64,000 nucleotides of DNA from Methanospirillum lacunae (lineage in GTDB: Archaea > Halobacteriota > Methanomicrobia > Methanomicrobiales > Methanospirillaceae): NCBI RefSeq assembly GCF_003173355.1, contig NZ_QGMY01000002.1, positions 558,001 through 622,000 on the forward strand. The letters are read 5' to 3'. Positions 1 to 10,406 of the stretch are shown here, in pieces. A program made the position numbers and the translations under genes. The notes below the pieces were generated by a model, which saw only the letters and a program-made list of their open reading frames with translations, was not told the DNA's origin and did not search any database. Numbering within the stretch: the stretch's first letter is position 1; each line of letters opens with the position of its first letter.

Positions 1-2
1 AA

Positions 3-206
3 GGGAAACGAGTCGTCATGATAGAAGATGTTACTACATCTGGAGGGTCTGCTCTCTTTGGTGTTGATCAGATCAGACAGGCAGGCGGCGTTATAACTGA
101 CATAATATCAGTTGTAGATAGGGGTGAGGGAGCAGAAGAGACACTTTCCAATGCAGGGATAAAACTGACTTCTCTGGTTTCCAAAAGCGATCTTGTTCAG
201 AAATAG
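3..206 (+). CDS. pyrE: Orotate phosphoribosyltransferase, C-terminal part (cut by window edge)
   Basis: The reading frame is open from the first bases of the window, so the gene begins upstream. The visible 67 residues contain the PRPP-binding signature VVMIEDVTTSGGS, typical of orotate phosphoribosyltransferase, followed by the usual end of the fold with IISVVDRGEGA. The enzyme joins orotate to PRPP to make orotidine 5'-phosphate in pyrimidine synthesis. The internal ATG at 18 lies inside the PRPP motif and is not a start. Other PRPP transferases share the motif, but the following VVDRGEGA segment fits PyrE best. Confidence 0.9.
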   Translation, partial: GKRVVMIEDVTTSGGSALFGVDQIRQAGGVITDIISVVDRGEGAEETLSNAGIKLTSLVSKSDLVQK

Positions 207-478
207 GTATTAACATAATCTAGCCCATCTTTTTATGATGTTATATGAGTGGTTTGATACACTCTTTCTGATGAATGCCTTACGTTCGGTTAATTGTAAG
301 ATCGTCAGAGTAATTACGCATGGCTGACAAATAGTCACAGGACAGAGAATCAGGCAGGCAACCGTGTCATTTTATTGATTTGGTAGCAGCCGTAATTGTG
401 TTTCTCTATACAATAGATGCTCTGTATATCCGGGTATTGCTGTTCCCGGTAAATATCAAAAAATCCAGAAGATAGCGC

Positions 479-1801
479 ATGAATACAAACACTCATCAGG
501 AAAGCAGGCAGCAGATGAAGGTTCTCGTTGTCGGGAGCGGAGGCAGAGAGCATGCTATAGCACAGGCTCTCTCAAAAGGCCAGGATATTGTTGTCTACGC
601 AGCAATGACACGCATCAATCCGGGCATCGCTGCCCTGTCACAGGAGTATATTATCACAAGGGAGACAGCTTCCCGGGAGATTACAGACTTCTGTACCAGA
701 AACCAGATTGGGTATGCGTTTATCGGTCCAGAAGTTCCTCTAGAGGCCGGGGTTGTCGACTCCTTAATTTCAGCAGGAGTACTCTGTGTTGGTCCGAAAA
801 AGATGGCAGCACAGATAGAGACAGATAAAGCCTTCTGCAGGAACCTGATGAAACAATATAACATTCCGGGTTTACCTGGATATCATATATTTCAAGGTCC
901 CGATGAAGCGATAACCTTCCTGAAGACCACATCATCTGATTTTGCAATTAAACCGATCGGACTTACCGGAGGAAAAGGAGTCAGGATCATGGGTGAGCAT
1001 GTTGATCAGGATGGCGCTTGTGAGTACATTCGTGAAATAAATGGCGGCGTAGTTATTGAGGAACGTCTGATCGGTGAGGAGTTCACTCTTCAGGCATTTG
1101 TAGATGGGAAAAACCTGGTCCCTATGCCTCTGGTTCAGGATCATAAGAGAGCCTTCGAAGGTGATACCGGACCAAATACCGGCGGTATGGGATCATATAC
1201 TCTTCCAGATCACCGGATGCCATTCATCACCGATGATGAATATGATCAGGCCCTAGCGATCATGAAAAAGGTTGTAGCTGCCCTTGAAACTGAGGGATAT
1301 CCGTATGTTGGAATCCTCTATGGTCAGTTTATGAATACTGCCCGTGGTCCGATGGTTATCGAGTTTAATGCAAGATTTGGAGACCCTGAAGCAATGAATG
1401 TCCTTAGCCTTTTAAGTTCAGACATCGGAGATGTGATCCGGGGAGTTACAACAGGGACCCTTGATAAGATCAGAATTTCCTTTGAAAACAAGGCCACGGT
1501 TTGCAAATATATTGTTCCTGACGGGTACCCTGATAATCCTCATGCCGGCAATCTCATAATACCCGGGGATGGAGGACCTGCACTGCTGTATTATGCATCA
1601 GTTGTCAGGGAAGGAGATCACCTGATTACGCAGTCATCACGAACCATGGCGTATGTTGGTATTGGTGATACCCTGGAAGAGGCTGAGAAGATAGCAGAAG
1701 CCGCAGCAGCATCGGTCCAGGGACCTGTTCGTCACCGCCGTGATGTGGGAACCATGGATGTCCTTAAAAAGAGGATAGATCACATGCAGGAGATTAGATG
1801 A
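479..1801 (+). CDS. purD: Phosphoribosylamine-glycine ligase (GAR synthetase)
   Basis: This ATP-grasp ligase joins phosphoribosylamine and glycine in the second step of purine synthesis. The N-terminal motif [15 protein letters not shown], the lid region GLTGGKGV, the loop [11 protein letters not shown] and the metal-site stretch [11 protein letters not shown] are all present, and about 430 residues is the normal size. The family usually begins at the Met of [10 protein letters not shown], which here is at 515, so the 12 residues from 479 may be untranslated. Neither start has a strong ribosome binding site. The stop overlaps the argF start in an ATGA, so the two genes are probably co-transcribed. 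Confidence 0.95.
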   Translation: MNTNTHQESRQQMKVLVVGSGGREHAIAQALSKGQDIVVYAAMTRINPGIAALSQEYIITRETASREITDFCTRNQIGYAFIGPEVPLEAGVVDSLISAGVLCVGPKKMAAQIETDKAFCRNLMKQYNIPGLPGYHIFQGPDEAITFLKTTSSDFAIKPIGLTGGKGVRIMGEHVDQDGACEYIREINGGVVIEERLIGEEFTLQAFVDGKNLVPMPLVQDHKRAFEGDTGPNTGGMGSYTLPDHRMPFITDDEYDQALAIMKKVVAALETEGYPYVGILYGQFMNTARGPMVIEFNARFGDPEAMNVLSLLSSDIGDVIRGVTTGTLDKIRISFENKATVCKYIVPDGYPDNPHAGNLIIPGDGGPALLYYASVVREGDHLITQSSRTMAYVGIGDTLEEAEKIAEAAAASVQGPVRHRRDVGTMDVLKKRIDHMQEIR

Positions 1802-2706
1802 AAAAAGATTTTGTCTCGATTCTTGATATTTCACGTGACGAACTTGGCGAATTGATCGCAACGTCCCGCAGACTCAAAGAAGAGAGACGGGTCGGGGTTT
1901 TTCCTCCTCATCTTTCACAGAAGACTCTTGGCATGATCTTTGAAAAATCATCAACCAGAACAAGGATCTCGTTTGAAGTGGGCATGTATGAGCTGGGTGG
2001 TCATGCCCTGTTCCTTAATCCCAAGGATATGCAACTGGGAAGAGGAGAAGCAATTCGTGATACTGCACGGGTTATGTCTCGGTTTGTTTCAGCCATCATG
2101 ATCAGGGCAAACTCACACCAGAGTGTAACCGAACTTGCAGTTCATGCTGATATCCCGGTGATAAATGGTCTCTCTGATTGTGAACATCCCTGCCAGATTC
2201 TTGCAGATATTATGACCATTGTAGAGCACCTGCACAGGATAGAAAAAGTAACAGTTGCCTGGGTTGGAGATGGAAATAATGTATGTAACTCACTTATTCT
2301 GAGCACTATCCTCACCGGTATGGAGGTCAGAATTGCATGTCCTCCTCAGTATAAACCATCACTTGAATATATTGAACAGGCCAGGAGTGAAGGGGCGATA
2401 ATAGAACTGGGAGAAGATCCCATTGCAGCAGTTCAAAATGCTGATGTGGTTATGACCGATACCTGGGTATCTATGGGTCACGAGGAAGAAACAAAGGAAC
2501 GTGAGAAGATATTTGCTCCCTACCAGGTGAATATGGATCTCCTGAGCCATGCCAAACCAGGAGCAATTGTCATGCACTGTCTACCCGCACATCGTGGCAG
2601 TGAGATCACCGATGAAGTGATTGACAGCAGCAGAAGTGTCGTATGGGACCAGGCAGAAAACCGGCTCCATGTTCAGAAGGCCCTTCTCCTCCGTTTGTTG
2701 GCGTAA
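1798..2706 (+). CDS. argF: Ornithine carbamoyltransferase
   Basis: This enzyme makes citrulline from carbamoyl phosphate and ornithine in arginine synthesis. The carbamoyl-phosphate site [10 protein letters not shown], the HPCQ motif and the ornithine/catalytic motif HCLPAHRG are all intact. The length of 302 residues is typical. The ATG overlaps the purD stop by four bases (ATGA), which suggests translational coupling. Aspartate carbamoyltransferase is excluded by the HCLPAHRG motif. Confidence 0.96.
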   Translation: MKKDFVSILDISRDELGELIATSRRLKEERRVGVFPPHLSQKTLGMIFEKSSTRTRISFEVGMYELGGHALFLNPKDMQLGRGEAIRDTARVMSRFVSAIMIRANSHQSVTELAVHADIPVINGLSDCEHPCQILADIMTIVEHLHRIEKVTVAWVGDGNNVCNSLILSTILTGMEVRIACPPQYKPSLEYIEQARSEGAIIELGEDPIAAVQNADVVMTDTWVSMGHEEETKEREKIFAPYQVNMDLLSHAKPGAIVMHCLPAHRGSEITDEVIDSSRSVVWDQAENRLHVQKALLLRLLA

Positions 2707-2766
2707 GTACTGTAATTATATATAATCAATTTTCTTTTTTATTCCTGAAATTTTAATAAAAAAGGG
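2707..2766. terminator. T-rich convergent intergenic region
   Basis: The 60 bases between the convergent argF and flippase-like genes contain a run of T (about 2732-2741) and a run of A (about 2758-2763). Each would be a T-tract in the transcript of the gene reading into it. Archaeal terminators are commonly simple T-tracts, so this probably ends transcription from both sides. No stable hairpin is obvious. Confidence 0.45.
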
Positions 2767-3780
2767 TTATTCTGTTATTTCGCGTTTGAAGATAAACATC
2801 GTTGAGATAAATCCGAAGACGATGTTGAGATAGAACATAATGAGTCGCCAGAGAAGGATAAAGATCCCAAGTGCTGCTGTCGGGACAAAGAGAGCATAGA
2901 GCGAAGCTGCAGATAGCTCTGCAACACCTGACGCACCCGGTGTAATCGGGATCATACTTACGAGGGCGATAATGATCTGGGCAAGCATGGATTCAGAAAC
3001 CGAGGGTGGAAGACCAAGCCCCATTAGAATTACAGATGCCACCACAAACTCTGAGAACCAGAATAGGATGGTACAGACAGACCCCCAGACAAAACCGGAT
3101 TTTCCATGTTTTGCAAAGGCGTTGATTCCACAACAGAAATTATCAAATTCAACATCTGTCCGTGTAATAATCTTCTGAAATGATGGTTTCTTCATCTTAA
3201 CTTCTATCCAGTGAAGAAACCGCATAACCAGCCGTTTTGCAGGGTCTGGATACCGTACTGCATACACAAGCAGGAGAACAAAAAAGATCAAAAGAAACAG
3301 GGAAAAGAAGATCACAAAGATGATTCCACTGTTAAGAGACCAGATAACACTACCCATAATGAAGATACTGCATATACTGAGTCCTACCAGCATGATCGCA
3401 TCAAGAACCCGCTCCATTATAACTACGGCAGTTGCGTCACCAACCGACATCTTTGCCTTGTAGAGCTCGTGAATCCTGACCGGTTCTCCTCCTGCCTGAC
3501 CAGGGGTGAGGGCACCTGCAAGAAGATTTGCAACAACCATGTTGTAACAGTGAGCAAATGGTACATGGTATCCAAGAGAGAGAGACATCTTCTGGATACG
3601 AAGTGCCCAGAGAGCAAAGGAAATAAATCTGAGTGATAATGCTAGCATCAGGAAAAAGATGTTGATGTGTGCCAGGTAGGTGAGAGTTTCTTCGTTGAAA
3701 GTAGAACCTACCATCACAGCCAGAATGATAACGCTGATTCCGATTGAAATATATATCCATTTCTTCTGGCTTTTTTCCAT
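2767..3780 (-). CDS. Lysylphosphatidylglycerol synthase transmembrane-region (UPF0104/AglD-like) membrane protein
   Basis: This 337-residue protein is very hydrophobic, with about seven or eight membrane segments beginning at residues 9-27. It contains the family motif NLLAGALTPGQAGGEPVR and the later segment SMIPITPGASGVAE. These mark the PF03706 family, which includes the membrane part of MprF, YbhN and archaeal AglD. Members are thought to move or modify lipids or lipid-linked sugars at the membrane. No catalytic soluble domain is attached, so the substrate cannot be predicted. It stands alone, 89 bases from the end of the RNase III-like gene. Confidence 0.8.
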   Translation of the reverse strand: MEKSQKKWIYISIGISVIILAVMVGSTFNEETLTYLAHINIFFLMLALSLRFISFALWALRIQKMSLSLGYHVPFAHCYNMVVANLLAGALTPGQAGGEPVRIHELYKAKMSVGDATAVVIMERVLDAIMLVGLSICSIFIMGSVIWSLNSGIIFVIFFSLFLLIFFVLLLVYAVRYPDPAKRLVMRFLHWIEVKMKKPSFQKIITRTDVEFDNFCCGINAFAKHGKSGFVWGSVCTILFWFSEFVVASVILMGLGLPPSVSESMLAQIIIALVSMIPITPGASGVAELSAASLYALFVPTAALGIFILLWRLIMFYLNIVFGFISTMFIFKREITE

Positions 3781-3869
3781 TCTTTCTCCTAATTCTTGAA
3801 TTTAAACTGAACTAATTGGATCTGACCCATATATCCGTCTTATGAATTAAATCTTGGATTCCAACCTAC

Positions 3870-4325
3870 CTATGCAGGAAAAAGCCCAATAGTTTCCATA
3901 ACCTGCCCGGCTCCATATAACCCACCATCGAGGTAAACAGCACCTATTAATGCTTCAATACATTCTGCAATAACGCGACCTGATGACCAGATATGCATAC
4001 GCATCTCACCATTTCCCCAGTGAATATACTCATGAAGATGAATTGTTTCTCCTGCCCTGCGAAGGATGGACATGTTGACGAGATCCATTTTTTTTACTGA
4101 TATCTCGCCCTTATCACAGCCACCCGTTTCAACAAGGCGGGTGAGAATATGTAGTTCAATCACTGCATCGCCCAGGGTTGCCAGAGCATCCATGTGGTTG
4201 GTTTCAGGATATCCCTGTTCCTGACAGTATGCCTTTCTGCTGAGTGCCCTCTCAAGAATATCAGGGTCAGCAAAGGTATACCCGATGATATCCTCGAGAT
4301 TTGGTTTATCAGCAGAATAATGCAT
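3870..4325 (-). CDS. Ribonuclease III catalytic-domain protein without dsRNA-binding domain
   Basis: The 151-residue protein matches the RNase III endonuclease domain. It has the signature HMDALATLGDAVIEL, in which LGDAV carries the metal-binding Asp, and a second signature ECIEALIGAVYLDGG with the catalytic Glu. Bacterial RNase III has a C-terminal dsRNA-binding domain of about 70 residues, which is absent. Mini-III proteins and some archaeal homologues share this layout. The gene starts three bases after the gltA-like stop, as the last gene of a leftward operon. Its target is not evident. Confidence 0.8.
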   Translation of the reverse strand: MHYSADKPNLEDIIGYTFADPDILERALSRKAYCQEQGYPETNHMDALATLGDAVIELHILTRLVETGGCDKGEISVKKMDLVNMSILRRAGETIHLHEYIHWGNGEMRMHIWSSGRVIAECIEALIGAVYLDGGLYGAGQVMETIGLFPA

Positions 4326-4328
4326 GTT

Positions 4329-5672
4329 TTATTTTGAAGTGAGATAGGAACAGATACTCTGTGCTGCTTTCTTGGCTCCACCCATTGCGAGGATTACTGT
4401 TGCTGCTCCGGTTGTAACATCTCCGGCAGCAAAGATCTTTGGATGTGACGTTTTTCCATCACCGTCTGCTATTACGTTGCCAGCCCGTCCACGTTCAATA
4501 CCCTCTATCTCACGGACCAGTACCGGATTTGGTCCCTGTCCGATTGCCTGGATGACAACATCGCAATCGAGCGTGAATGTATCGCCATCGATGGGCTTTG
4601 CTGCCGGTCTTCCGCTGGCATCAAGTTCGCACATCTGCATCCTGACACATTCAACTCCCGTCACTACCTGCTCACCTAATATCCGGGTCGGGTTTGCACA
4701 GGTAATGAACTCAATTCCTTCTTCTTCTGCATGATGGATCTCAGCAAGTCGTGCAGGGAGATCTTCTGAGCGGCGTCGGTAGACGAGAGTTACTTTTGCT
4801 CCCATTCTTCGTGCTGTCCTTGCCGCATCCATTGCAACATTTCCTCCTCCTACAACAACTACCCGGCTGGCCTTTGCTATTGGTGTGTCGAATCTTGGAA
4901 ACTGGTCTGCATGCATCAGGTTTACCCTGGTGAGAAACTCATTGGCTGAGTAGACGCCGTTCAGATGTTCACCAGGAATGTTCATGAAGTATGGAAGGCC
5001 TGCACCGGTTCCAAGCATCACAGCATCATATGTGAGAAGTTCAGAAAGCGAAACACTTTTCCCGACAAAATGGTTGAGTTTTACCTCAACTCCAAGTTTG
5101 AGCACCTGATCAAGTTCTGCATTTACAACATCTTTGGGAAGCCTGAATGCAGGAATTCCGTATGTCAGCACACCACCGGGGAGATGGAGAGACTCGTACA
5201 TGACTACGCTGTGCCCTTCACGAGCCAGTTCTCCGGCAGCTGTGATCCCTGCCGGACCTGATCCAATCACTGCCACTCTCTTTCCGGTTGAAGGTTTTTT
5301 ATCCTGGGGTTTGATACCTGTCCGGCGTTCTTCATCTGCAGCGAATCTTTCGAGCTGACCAATCCGGATTGGTTTATCCTTATTACCAAGGATACAGAGT
5401 ATTTCACACTGTGTTTCCTGAGGACATACTCGTCCACAGATGGCTGGAAGCATGTTCTGGGTCTTTATTGAAACTGCTGCATTCGCAAAATTTCCTTCTG
5501 CAATTTCAGCGATAAATACAGGGATATTGATATTGACAGGACAGCCATCAACACATGCTGGTTTTTTACACTGTAGGCATCGGTTCGCTTCTGCAATTGC
5601 CTCTTCAGGAGAAAACCCGGTATCAACTTCCAGAAAGTCATGAATTCTGACTTCTGCAGGGCGGTCTCCCAT
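4329..5672 (-). CDS. NADPH-dependent glutamate synthase small-chain-like flavoprotein (NfnB/SudA type)
   Basis: The 447-residue protein has an N-terminal [4Fe-4S]-binding domain, with cysteines in CLQCKKPACVDGCP and in CGRVCPQETQCEILC. An FAD site (VIGSGPAGITAAGELA) and an NAD(P)H site (VVGGGNVAMDAARTARRMGA) follow. This layout is shared by the glutamate synthase small subunit, sulfide dehydrogenase SudA and the NfnB subunit of ferredoxin:NADP transhydrogenase. Its start abuts the stop of the NfnA-like gene with no gap, and that pairing favours an Nfn or Sud-type complex. No glutamate synthase large subunit is in the window. Confidence 0.88.
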   Translation of the reverse strand: MGDRPAEVRIHDFLEVDTGFSPEEAIAEANRCLQCKKPACVDGCPVNINIPVFIAEIAEGNFANAAVSIKTQNMLPAICGRVCPQETQCEILCILGNKDKPIRIGQLERFAADEERRTGIKPQDKKPSTGKRVAVIGSGPAGITAAGELAREGHSVVMYESLHLPGGVLTYGIPAFRLPKDVVNAELDQVLKLGVEVKLNHFVGKSVSLSELLTYDAVMLGTGAGLPYFMNIPGEHLNGVYSANEFLTRVNLMHADQFPRFDTPIAKASRVVVVGGGNVAMDAARTARRMGAKVTLVYRRRSEDLPARLAEIHHAEEEGIEFITCANPTRILGEQVVTGVECVRMQMCELDASGRPAAKPIDGDTFTLDCDVVIQAIGQGPNPVLVREIEGIERGRAGNVIADGDGKTSHPKIFAAGDVTTGAATVILAMGGAKKAAQSICSYLTSK

Positions 5673-6512
5673 TTATTTCCCCTCCGCACAGGAACATCCA
5701 TGTTGATTCCAGAGTGCGATAGCCTCTTTTTCCTGCTCCATGTAATACCGCTGCCTCTGCATAAGCAGATCAAAGTCAACCTCATGGGCATCAAACTCCG
5801 GCCCATCCACACAGGCAAAGACTGTCTTTCCTGCTACCTGGCACCGGCATGATCCACACATACCTGTGCCATCTACCATGATGGGGTTCAGGGAAACAAA
5901 GGTCTTGATACCTTTATCCCGGGTCGCCATGGAGGTGATTTTCATCATAATAGCCGGTCCGATGATCCAGACTGCATCAATCTTCTGATCTGCGACAGTC
6001 TCCTTCAGGACATCTGCTGCAAAACCATGTCTTCCCTTTGAGCCGTCATCGGTTGTGACGTGGAGTTCATCACAGATCTCTCTCATTTCATCTTCAAAGA
6101 TGAGCATCCCGGCATTCCTGGCCCCGATGATCCCGATGACTTTATTTCCTGCTTTTTTCAATGCCTCTGCAATACAGGGTGTTGAAGATATTCCAGCTCC
6201 ACCACCAACAATTACACAGGTTCCCCATGATTTTACTTCACTTGGGTGACCAAGAGGTCCGACAATATCTGCAATATTGCCACCGGGTTTAATAGCTGCA
6301 AGGGCGTGGGTGGTCTTCCCGACTGCCATAAAAACGATTCTGACCAGATCTCCTCTAGCGCGGGAGATAGTAAGGGGTATCCGCTCTCCGGTCTCATCGA
6401 TTCGGATGATTACAAACTGCCCTGCCTGTGCGTTTCGAGCAACATGTGGTGCATCAACCCAGATTTCAAATATCTTATCTGCTATCTCGTTTGATTTCTC
6501 TATTGTATACAA
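5673..6512 (-). CDS. Sulfide/dihydroorotate dehydrogenase-like FAD/NAD-binding protein (NfnA/SudB type)
   Basis: This 279-residue protein resembles dihydroorotate dehydrogenase electron-transfer subunits. The FAD motif RIPLTISR and an NAD-binding segment VIVGGGAGISSTP are visible. A C-terminal [2Fe-2S] cluster motif lies in GTGMCGSCRCQV plus a later FACVDGPEFD. With the downstream gltA-like subunit it probably forms an NfnAB-like complex that moves electrons between NAD(P)H and ferredoxin. The likely start is a TTG at 6512; no ATG lies in frame between it and the end of arcS. Confidence 0.86.
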   Translation of the reverse strand: MYTIEKSNEIADKIFEIWVDAPHVARNAQAGQFVIIRIDETGERIPLTISRARGDLVRIVFMAVGKTTHALAAIKPGGNIADIVGPLGHPSEVKSWGTCVIVGGGAGISSTPCIAEALKKAGNKVIGIIGARNAGMLIFEDEMREICDELHVTTDDGSKGRHGFAADVLKETVADQKIDAVWIIGPAIMMKITSMATRDKGIKTFVSLNPIMVDGTGMCGSCRCQVAGKTVFACVDGPEFDAHEVDFDLLMQRQRYYMEQEKEAIALWNQHGCSCAEGK

Positions 6513-6553
6513 AAAAATGTCACATCCGGAAAGCTGGTCGTGTGCCTTATTTA

Positions 6554-8188
6554 TTACCCGTTCAACTTCTTTACCTTACGCACGCGAACCGCAACCCCGC
6601 GGTGTGACCTTATCATCTCATCTGCTGACATCACAGCACGACCTGTTGCCATGGCATTCTCCCCAATGACTAGGATCTCATCGCCTTCCCTGACTGCAGG
6701 ATCAGCCTCAACAACTCCCGGAGCAAGAATATCCCCCTGGGGAACAAAGTCGTCGATATAGACCCGGTACCCGGTGTCAATCATGCTCCATCCGTCAAAG
6801 GTCGGTCTGAGCATACCGGTTGAGGGTTCGAGAGAGAAGATCTGCTGACGCCCTTTCTTCACGATAACTTCAGGGTATGATCCTTTAACTTCAAGCCCAG
6901 GAACCCTGAGGTCATATCCGAACTGCATTGAGACCAAACCCCTGAGAAGATGATTCTTCACTTTCTTCTCGCCTGACAGTGCCTCGCTCAGTTGCCTGAG
7001 AGCTACGGGATCGGTTGGATGAGTAGAACAGGTAGACTCTAAGGTTATACCTGCCTGATCTGCAGCATCTGTTGCGATAAGAAGAGCATCACCATCAAGG
7101 TGTGCAATGACCCGGCGGTACTGGTGTTTCATGAGATACTTAGCAAGCGTGTCAGCGATCTGGAATCGTTCTTCGTGATCCCAATACCCGGTTACTGGGA
7201 CATCATAGTGTGCTGCAGGATACACAAGCTCAACATCACGAGGGACAAGACCGAGTGGAGATGTGAGAATGAGTTCATGTGCACGCCTGCTGATAGCCTG
7301 GGTGAACTTGTGATGACTCTGAGAGAGTGAATATGGTTTTCTTGCTGAACAGGGAAGCAGAACAGCCACATCTGTAAGAGGTGGGATATATCTGGTGAGA
7401 AGGCGCTCTGCAAATCTCTTCACTTCAGGGCGGTGAATGCTGTCTCCAGTTGCTGCAATAAAGGGCGTGGATCTGGTCACCGGTGTGTGGTTCTCCATCA
7501 GGGCACTGCGATCCAGATGACGCATAATAGATACATACGGTGGCCTTGTTCGTACACGACCTTCAAGAAATTCCCTGAATGTTCCTGCTTTAATACGTGT
7601 CCTTATTAGGGCAAGTTCCTGTTTGAGGGCGTTTCGGTTATGTTCCCTGAGATCACCTGCTTTGCATCCCGGACACTGACAGAGACCTTCTGCCATGACT
7701 GTTTCAGGATAATCTCCATCAGGAAGGCAGAATCTGCCTTGGACAGCCTTGAGATCCACACCGGTAAAATCAAAGAGATCAAATCCGGCATGAACCAGAA
7801 TGGCGGCGTTCTCTGGGAGCACTCCTCCCGGGAAATACCAGCAGGTGTCTGGAGGAATTCTTTCTTTTAGAATCTGCAGATGCCTGACAAAATCCCTGGG
7901 CTGCTGAATAAGAGTGTGCCAGTTCGGGGTTATGACTGCATCCCCGCTTGTTACCTCTTCAGGATGGTGGATATGCAACCGGATCGGTTGTTTTCCATCT
8001 GATGTGAAGAATTTCTTCACGAACTCTGGATCATCAGAGGGGAAAAAGGCATCAAGTTTCCTCTCTGTAAGGGCTGGAAAGAGTGAAGGTACATCTCCAG
8101 CCCACGGGAGGAGATATTCACTATCATCAATCCGGAGCCTTCCTGCTCTGCCGGTTCCATCACGTGCAGTAAATTCACAAGTCTTCAA
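6554..8188 (-). CDS. arcS: Archaeosine synthase subunit alpha
   Basis: ArcS converts the preQ0 base placed in tRNA by TgtA toward archaeosine at position 15. The family signature PC-x3-KPY-x2-S-x2-H is exact here ([14 protein letters not shown]). The C-terminal part, with [18 protein letters not shown], looks like a PUA RNA-binding domain. The best start is a TTG at 8188: a strong GGAGGTG ribosome binding site lies a few bases upstream, giving 544 residues and the N-terminus [11 protein letters not shown]. That start overlaps the last 14 bases of tgtA. An ATG further upstream (8254) would lie deep inside tgtA and has no such site. Confidence 0.93.
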   Translation of the reverse strand: MKTCEFTARDGTGRAGRLRIDDSEYLLPWAGDVPSLFPALTERKLDAFFPSDDPEFVKKFFTSDGKQPIRLHIHHPEEVTSGDAVITPNWHTLIQQPRDFVRHLQILKERIPPDTCWYFPGGVLPENAAILVHAGFDLFDFTGVDLKAVQGRFCLPDGDYPETVMAEGLCQCPGCKAGDLREHNRNALKQELALIRTRIKAGTFREFLEGRVRTRPPYVSIMRHLDRSALMENHTPVTRSTPFIAATGDSIHRPEVKRFAERLLTRYIPPLTDVAVLLPCSARKPYSLSQSHHKFTQAISRRAHELILTSPLGLVPRDVELVYPAAHYDVPVTGYWDHEERFQIADTLAKYLMKHQYRRVIAHLDGDALLIATDAADQAGITLESTCSTHPTDPVALRQLSEALSGEKKVKNHLLRGLVSMQFGYDLRVPGLEVKGSYPEVIVKKGRQQIFSLEPSTGMLRPTFDGWSMIDTGYRVYIDDFVPQGDILAPGVVEADPAVREGDEILVIGENAMATGRAVMSADEMIRSHRGVAVRVRKVKKLNG

Positions 8189-9632
8189 GATCCACCTCCA
8201 CGCTCGGGGCATTGCTTTCGATAATATTTTTCCAGATCGAACGACACCTGACAATTATTTTAGTATCCGGATTTGCTTTTGCAAGCCGCTCGATCCCAAT
8301 GCAACCGGATTTGACCATCTCGTTGTCCCAGTCTGGTATCTCACTCTGACCTATTGGAAATGTTTCTGATAATTCCGGAGGATATGGGCCGAATGGTGGT
8401 TTAAAGAAGAAGACAGCATCATAACCACTGTGTACTTTCTGGTCAAACGTTACCAGTGCTCTTTTTCCAACCTCAAATCTCTCGACCATATCGTGATACC
8501 TGAGAACCTCTGTTCTCAGACAACTTTCAGTGCCCCTATAGAAAAACCGCCGTTTAGAGACCCGGTCCTGTTGTTTCAGTTCTTCTCCAAATGTGAGAAG
8601 TTCCCTATACCCGCGGAGCAGTTGCGGATGACCACGACACCGTTCATCTACAAGTTCCCAAAGAACTCCGTCTTTGATGGCTTGTCTGATTCTGTTTATC
8701 TCTGCAAGAGTCACGTGAAGATTATGCAATGCAAGAAGTCGCTCTTTATCCGGTGATTTCTGGAGTGATTCTGCCGTATGTGTACTACATACCTGACAGG
8801 CACATGGAAGGTACGAGAGTTCATGGAGATGATAACTTCCGTGTGTTGTCATGTAACGCCCGGCTTTTGCGTATAGGGCATATGCCGCAGAATCAAAGAG
8901 GTCACATCCCATTGCAACTGCAAGGGCAAACATGGATGGATGGCCGGCACCAAAGAGATGGACACATATCCCTGGTTTCAGGCCTCGCTTGGCAGCCATG
9001 ACAACCCGTACAAGATCCTTGTACCGGTATGTTTCCATGAGTGGTACGACTGCACCAAGCGGGCAGAACTTGAGGCCCATTTCTGATATTTCCCTGCCTG
9101 CAAACTCTCTGAGATCCTCAAAAAGGCCACCCTGAACCGGACCTGCCAGGGTGTGATTTGCATGATTGGCAAATCCATTTGCTTCTTTCAGGCGGGACAG
9201 GGTTATTGCAAGTTCTTCTTCTACCTGCTCGCGTCCGGTGTCCGGATGAGTTGGAATATCAAGAGGAACGATAATGTCAGATCCAATCGCCTGCTGGAAT
9301 TCAATGGTCTGCTGATTGGATATCTCCACTTCTCCGTATACGGAGAGCTGAAAAGATCCTGAATCGGTCATTATCACGCCATCGAAATCAAGCATTGCGT
9401 GAAGTCCCTCAGCAAGAGCCCGCTCCCTGAATTCAGTACTACGGGAGATGATGTATGCATTTGTTATCAGGGCCTGCACTCCCATATCCTGCATCTCCCT
9501 TGGGGTGATAATGGGCAGATGTGGGTTTATTACAGGAAGAAGAGCAGGTGTTTTTACTGTCTTTTTACCGTCGGAGAGCCGGCCGATCCTGCCAGCGATA
9601 TCCTTTTCAAGAATCTCAAATGAAAGCGCCAT
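8175..9632 (-). CDS. tgtA: Archaeosine tRNA-guanine transglycosylase
   Basis: This enzyme swaps guanine-15 of archaeal tRNAs for preQ0. The DSGSFQ motif, the LDIPTHPD segment carrying the nucleophilic Asp, and the zinc site CACQVC are intact. The 485-residue length fits a catalytic domain plus part of the archaeal C-terminal region; no full PUA domain is evident, and the following ArcS protein carries one. The stop lies inside the start region of arcS, and the ATG overlaps the stop of the AMMECR1 gene (TAATG), so the modification genes form one operon. Confidence 0.95.
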   Translation of the reverse strand: MALSFEILEKDIAGRIGRLSDGKKTVKTPALLPVINPHLPIITPREMQDMGVQALITNAYIISRSTEFRERALAEGLHAMLDFDGVIMTDSGSFQLSVYGEVEISNQQTIEFQQAIGSDIIVPLDIPTHPDTGREQVEEELAITLSRLKEANGFANHANHTLAGPVQGGLFEDLREFAGREISEMGLKFCPLGAVVPLMETYRYKDLVRVVMAAKRGLKPGICVHLFGAGHPSMFALAVAMGCDLFDSAAYALYAKAGRYMTTHGSYHLHELSYLPCACQVCSTHTAESLQKSPDKERLLALHNLHVTLAEINRIRQAIKDGVLWELVDERCRGHPQLLRGYRELLTFGEELKQQDRVSKRRFFYRGTESCLRTEVLRYHDMVERFEVGKRALVTFDQKVHSGYDAVFFFKPPFGPYPPELSETFPIGQSEIPDWDNEMVKSGCIGIERLAKANPDTKIIVRCRSIWKNIIESNAPSVEVDLEDL

Positions 9633-10198
9633 TAATCGTGTTTCTCGCTAAATATCTGTCCTTCAAAGGTAAATACCTGCACAGAAGATTCAAGCCAGGA
9701 CTTTGCAGGCAGTCCCGCCTTGTTGCATGTATGGTCCAAAAATTCACGTGTATTCCATCCCCATTCAACCGGAACCTGGGGAAGCAGAAGTCCTGATCTT
9801 CCAAACCCTTTCACAATGAGTCCATGTCTTCCAACCTCTATGGCACTGGTCCGCATATCCGGAGCAACCTCGAGAAGTTGCGGTTCTGTCAGAATGGTCA
9901 CTTCCACTGATATGTGTGATAGCTCTTCGGCTTTTACCGGAGGGAAACGTGGATCTTCTGTTGAAGCACTGCATGCTGCGTCATGAATCGCCTCTTTAAG
10001 CGGAAGCACCGGATACGGATACCCAATACATCCTCGAAGTTCTCCATGAATTGTGAGTGTTACAAAGACCCCGCGTTTTTTGGAAAAGATTGCGGGCCAG
10101 GACGGCTCATCGTATGGTGTCCCGGCAATATGCTCATGCATTACACTCCGTGCATATGAGAGAGCAAGTCTACCCTCATCAGCAGTGAGCAGTTCCAT
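9632..10198 (-). CDS. AMMECR1 family protein
   Basis: The 188-residue protein contains the diagnostic [10 protein letters not shown] motif and the general fold of the AMMECR1 family (TIGR00296), which is found across archaea and eukaryotes. Its biochemical function is not established. It is the first gene of the leftward run AMMECR1-tgtA-arcS-nfnA-gltA-RNase III, and its stop overlaps the tgtA start by one base. The position suggests a link with RNA or tRNA metabolism, but this is only genomic context. Confidence 0.9.
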   Translation of the reverse strand: MELLTADEGRLALSYARSVMHEHIAGTPYDEPSWPAIFSKKRGVFVTLTIHGELRGCIGYPYPVLPLKEAIHDAACSASTEDPRFPPVKAEELSHISVEVTILTEPQLLEVAPDMRTSAIEVGRHGLIVKGFGRSGLLLPQVPVEWGWNTREFLDHTCNKAGLPAKSWLESSVQVFTFEGQIFSEKHD

Positions 10199-10406
10199 GC
10201 CGAGTAATGAGGTTCGTATGAGGATATATATACCGGCGGAGAATTCTGGATACTATATGTCCTGAATACTCTGACCCATTTACTCTTTTGAATGAGTACT
10301 GCCTTTCGATCTCCTACATGGAGCGGGATTTTGTTGATCCTTTATAGTATATGAGACACTACACTCTATTCAGATCTGCATTCAGTATCTGGAGTGATGG
10401 TTGATC

